From contig DKGY01000100.1 in the NCBI GenBank assembly GCA_002453475.1, positions 335 through 7,173 of the forward strand: DNA of 6,839 bases. The letters run 5' to 3'. Under the pieces are notes generated by a model. That model was not told the DNA's origin. It was given only the letters and a program-made list of their open reading frames with translations, and searched no databases. The first letter of the stretch is position 1. Every line of letters starts with the position of its first letter. Below are positions 5,738 through 6,839 of the stretch, piece by piece. The position numbers and the translations under genes are program-made. The DNA comes from Clostridium sp. UBA6758 (GTDB taxonomy: Bacteria > Bacillota > Clostridia > Clostridiales > Clostridiaceae).

Positions 5738-6839
5738 ATGATAGACTTAAAGAAAATAAGAAATAATCCAGATGAAATTAAAGTTAAAATGGAAAATAGA
5801 GGAGAAAGCTTTGATTTATCTCTTATAGATGAAGTTGTAGAGCTTGATCAAAAGAGACGTAATATATTAATTGAAGTAGAGGAATTAAAAAATAAACGAA
5901 ATATAACTTCAGCAGAAATTCCTAAATTAAAAAAACAAGGTATAGATGTATCAGAAACTATGAAAGAAATGAAACAACTTTCAGATACAATAAAGAATTT
6001 TGATGTGGATTTAAATGAAATAGATGAAAGAATAGAATATATAATGATGAGAGTACCTAATATACCTCATGATTCAGTTCCAAATGGTAGTGATGATGAG
6101 GATAATGTTGAAATTAAAAAGTGGGGAGAGATAAGAAAGTTTGATTTTGATCCTAAAGAACACTGGACTATAGGTACAGAAAATAACTTATTAGATTTTG
6201 AAAGAGCAGGTAAAATTACAGGATCTAGATTTACTGTTTACAAGGGACTTGGAGCAAGATTAGAAAGAGCATTAATAAACTATTTCCTAGATACTCATAC
6301 TGGTGAAAATGGATATGATGAAATACTTCCTCCATATATGGTTAATAGAAGTAGTATGACTGGAACTGGGCAGTTACCTAAGTTTGAAGAAGACGCTTTT
6401 AAAGTTAGTGATACAGATTACTTTTTAATACCAACAGCAGAAGTTCCAGTAACAAATATTTATAGAGATGAAATACTGGAAGGAGATAAACTTCCAATAA
6501 AATATGCAGCATATAGTGCATGTTTTAGATCAGAAGCTGGTTCTGCTGGAAGAGATACTAGAGGCTTAATTAGACAACATCAGTTTAACAAAGTAGAGCT
6601 AGTTAAATTTACGAAAGAAGAAGAATCATATGATGAACTTAATAAATTGGTTCAGGATGCAGAAAGTGTATTACAAGGGTTAGGACTTCCATATAGAATT
6701 GTAAAAATATGCAGAGGAGATTTAGGATTTACTGCTGCTTTAAAGTATGACATAGAAGTCTGGATGCCAAGTTACAATAAGTATGTAGAAATATCAAGTT
6801 GTAGTAATTTTGAAGATTTCCAAGCAAGACGTGCTAATA
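5738..6839 (+). CDS. serS: Serine--tRNA ligase, 3'-truncated by window edge
   Basis: Cytosolic class II synthetase that charges tRNA-Ser (and tRNA-Sec where present) with serine. ATG 5738 follows AGGAGG (5725-5730) by 7 nt, and the protein begins [22 protein letters not shown], the standard SerRS N-terminus. Residues about 28-103 form the long antiparallel coiled-coil arm that grips the tRNA variable arm. The catalytic core follows: [19 protein letters not shown] (161-179, motif 1 region), PTAEVP (232-237, serine site), motif 2 with [21 protein letters not shown] (263-283), and [16 protein letters not shown] (350-365). 367 of an expected roughly 425 residues are present; motif 3 with its conserved arginine lies beyond the right edge. 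No frameshift or internal stop is seen. Expression is controlled by the upstream T-box leader. Confidence 0.98.
   Translation, partial: MIDLKKIRNNPDEIKVKMENRGESFDLSLIDEVVELDQKRRNILIEVEELKNKRNITSAEIPKLKKQGIDVSETMKEMKQLSDTIKNFDVDLNEIDERIEYIMMRVPNIPHDSVPNGSDDEDNVEIKKWGEIRKFDFDPKEHWTIGTENNLLDFERAGKITGSRFTVYKGLGARLERALINYFLDTHTGENGYDEILPPYMVNRSSMTGTGQLPKFEEDAFKVSDTDYFLIPTAEVPVTNIYRDEILEGDKLPIKYAAYSACFRSEAGSAGRDTRGLIRQHQFNKVELVKFTKEEESYDELNKLVQDAESVLQGLGLPYRIVKICRGDLGFTAALKYDIEVWMPSYNKYVEISSCSNFEDFQARRAN

Overview
The window looks like chromosomal DNA of a very AT-rich anaerobic Firmicute (class Clostridia). Signs are strong AGGAGG-type ribosome binding sites, heavy use of AT-ending codons, a NiaR/3H repressor, a clostridial-type UPF0182 protein and a tRNA-dependent T-box leader in front of serS. 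From memory, a similar order (niaR, UPF0182, FAD oxidoreductase, small DUF1667-type protein, serS) occurs near the replication origin of Clostridioides difficile and relatives, so Peptostreptococcaceae is my best guess. That placement is recall, not a search result.

Layout, all genes on the + strand. 1-270: the C-terminal end of an HD-domain protein cut by the window edge. 271-401: AT-rich gap with a candidate extended -10 promoter and two palindromes. 402-920: niaR, niacin-responsive repressor. 938-3658: a large UPF0182 membrane protein, 17 nt after niaR and probably co-transcribed. 3678-3725: a GC-rich inverted repeat with a long loop and no T-tract. 3771-5162: a diverged GlpA-like FAD oxidoreductase with a C-terminal BFD-type [2Fe-2S] domain. 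5174-5410: a shortened DUF1667-type protein. 5416-5691: promoter and complete serine-type T-box leader ending in an intrinsic terminator. 5738-6839: serS, running off the right edge.

How the genes relate: serS with its T-box is a self-contained unit, read through when uncharged tRNA-Ser accumulates. niaR and the UPF0182 gene look like one transcript that may be autoregulated by NiaR. The oxidoreductase and DUF1667-type gene form a two-gene unit resembling the known glpA-like / NAD(P)-oxidoreductase / DUF1667 cluster, but the middle gene is missing. The first protein has lost several FAD-pocket motifs and the last has lost its N-terminal cysteine-rich part. This reduced pair is the most interesting item here. 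I found no mobile element, CRISPR array, tRNA or rRNA gene.
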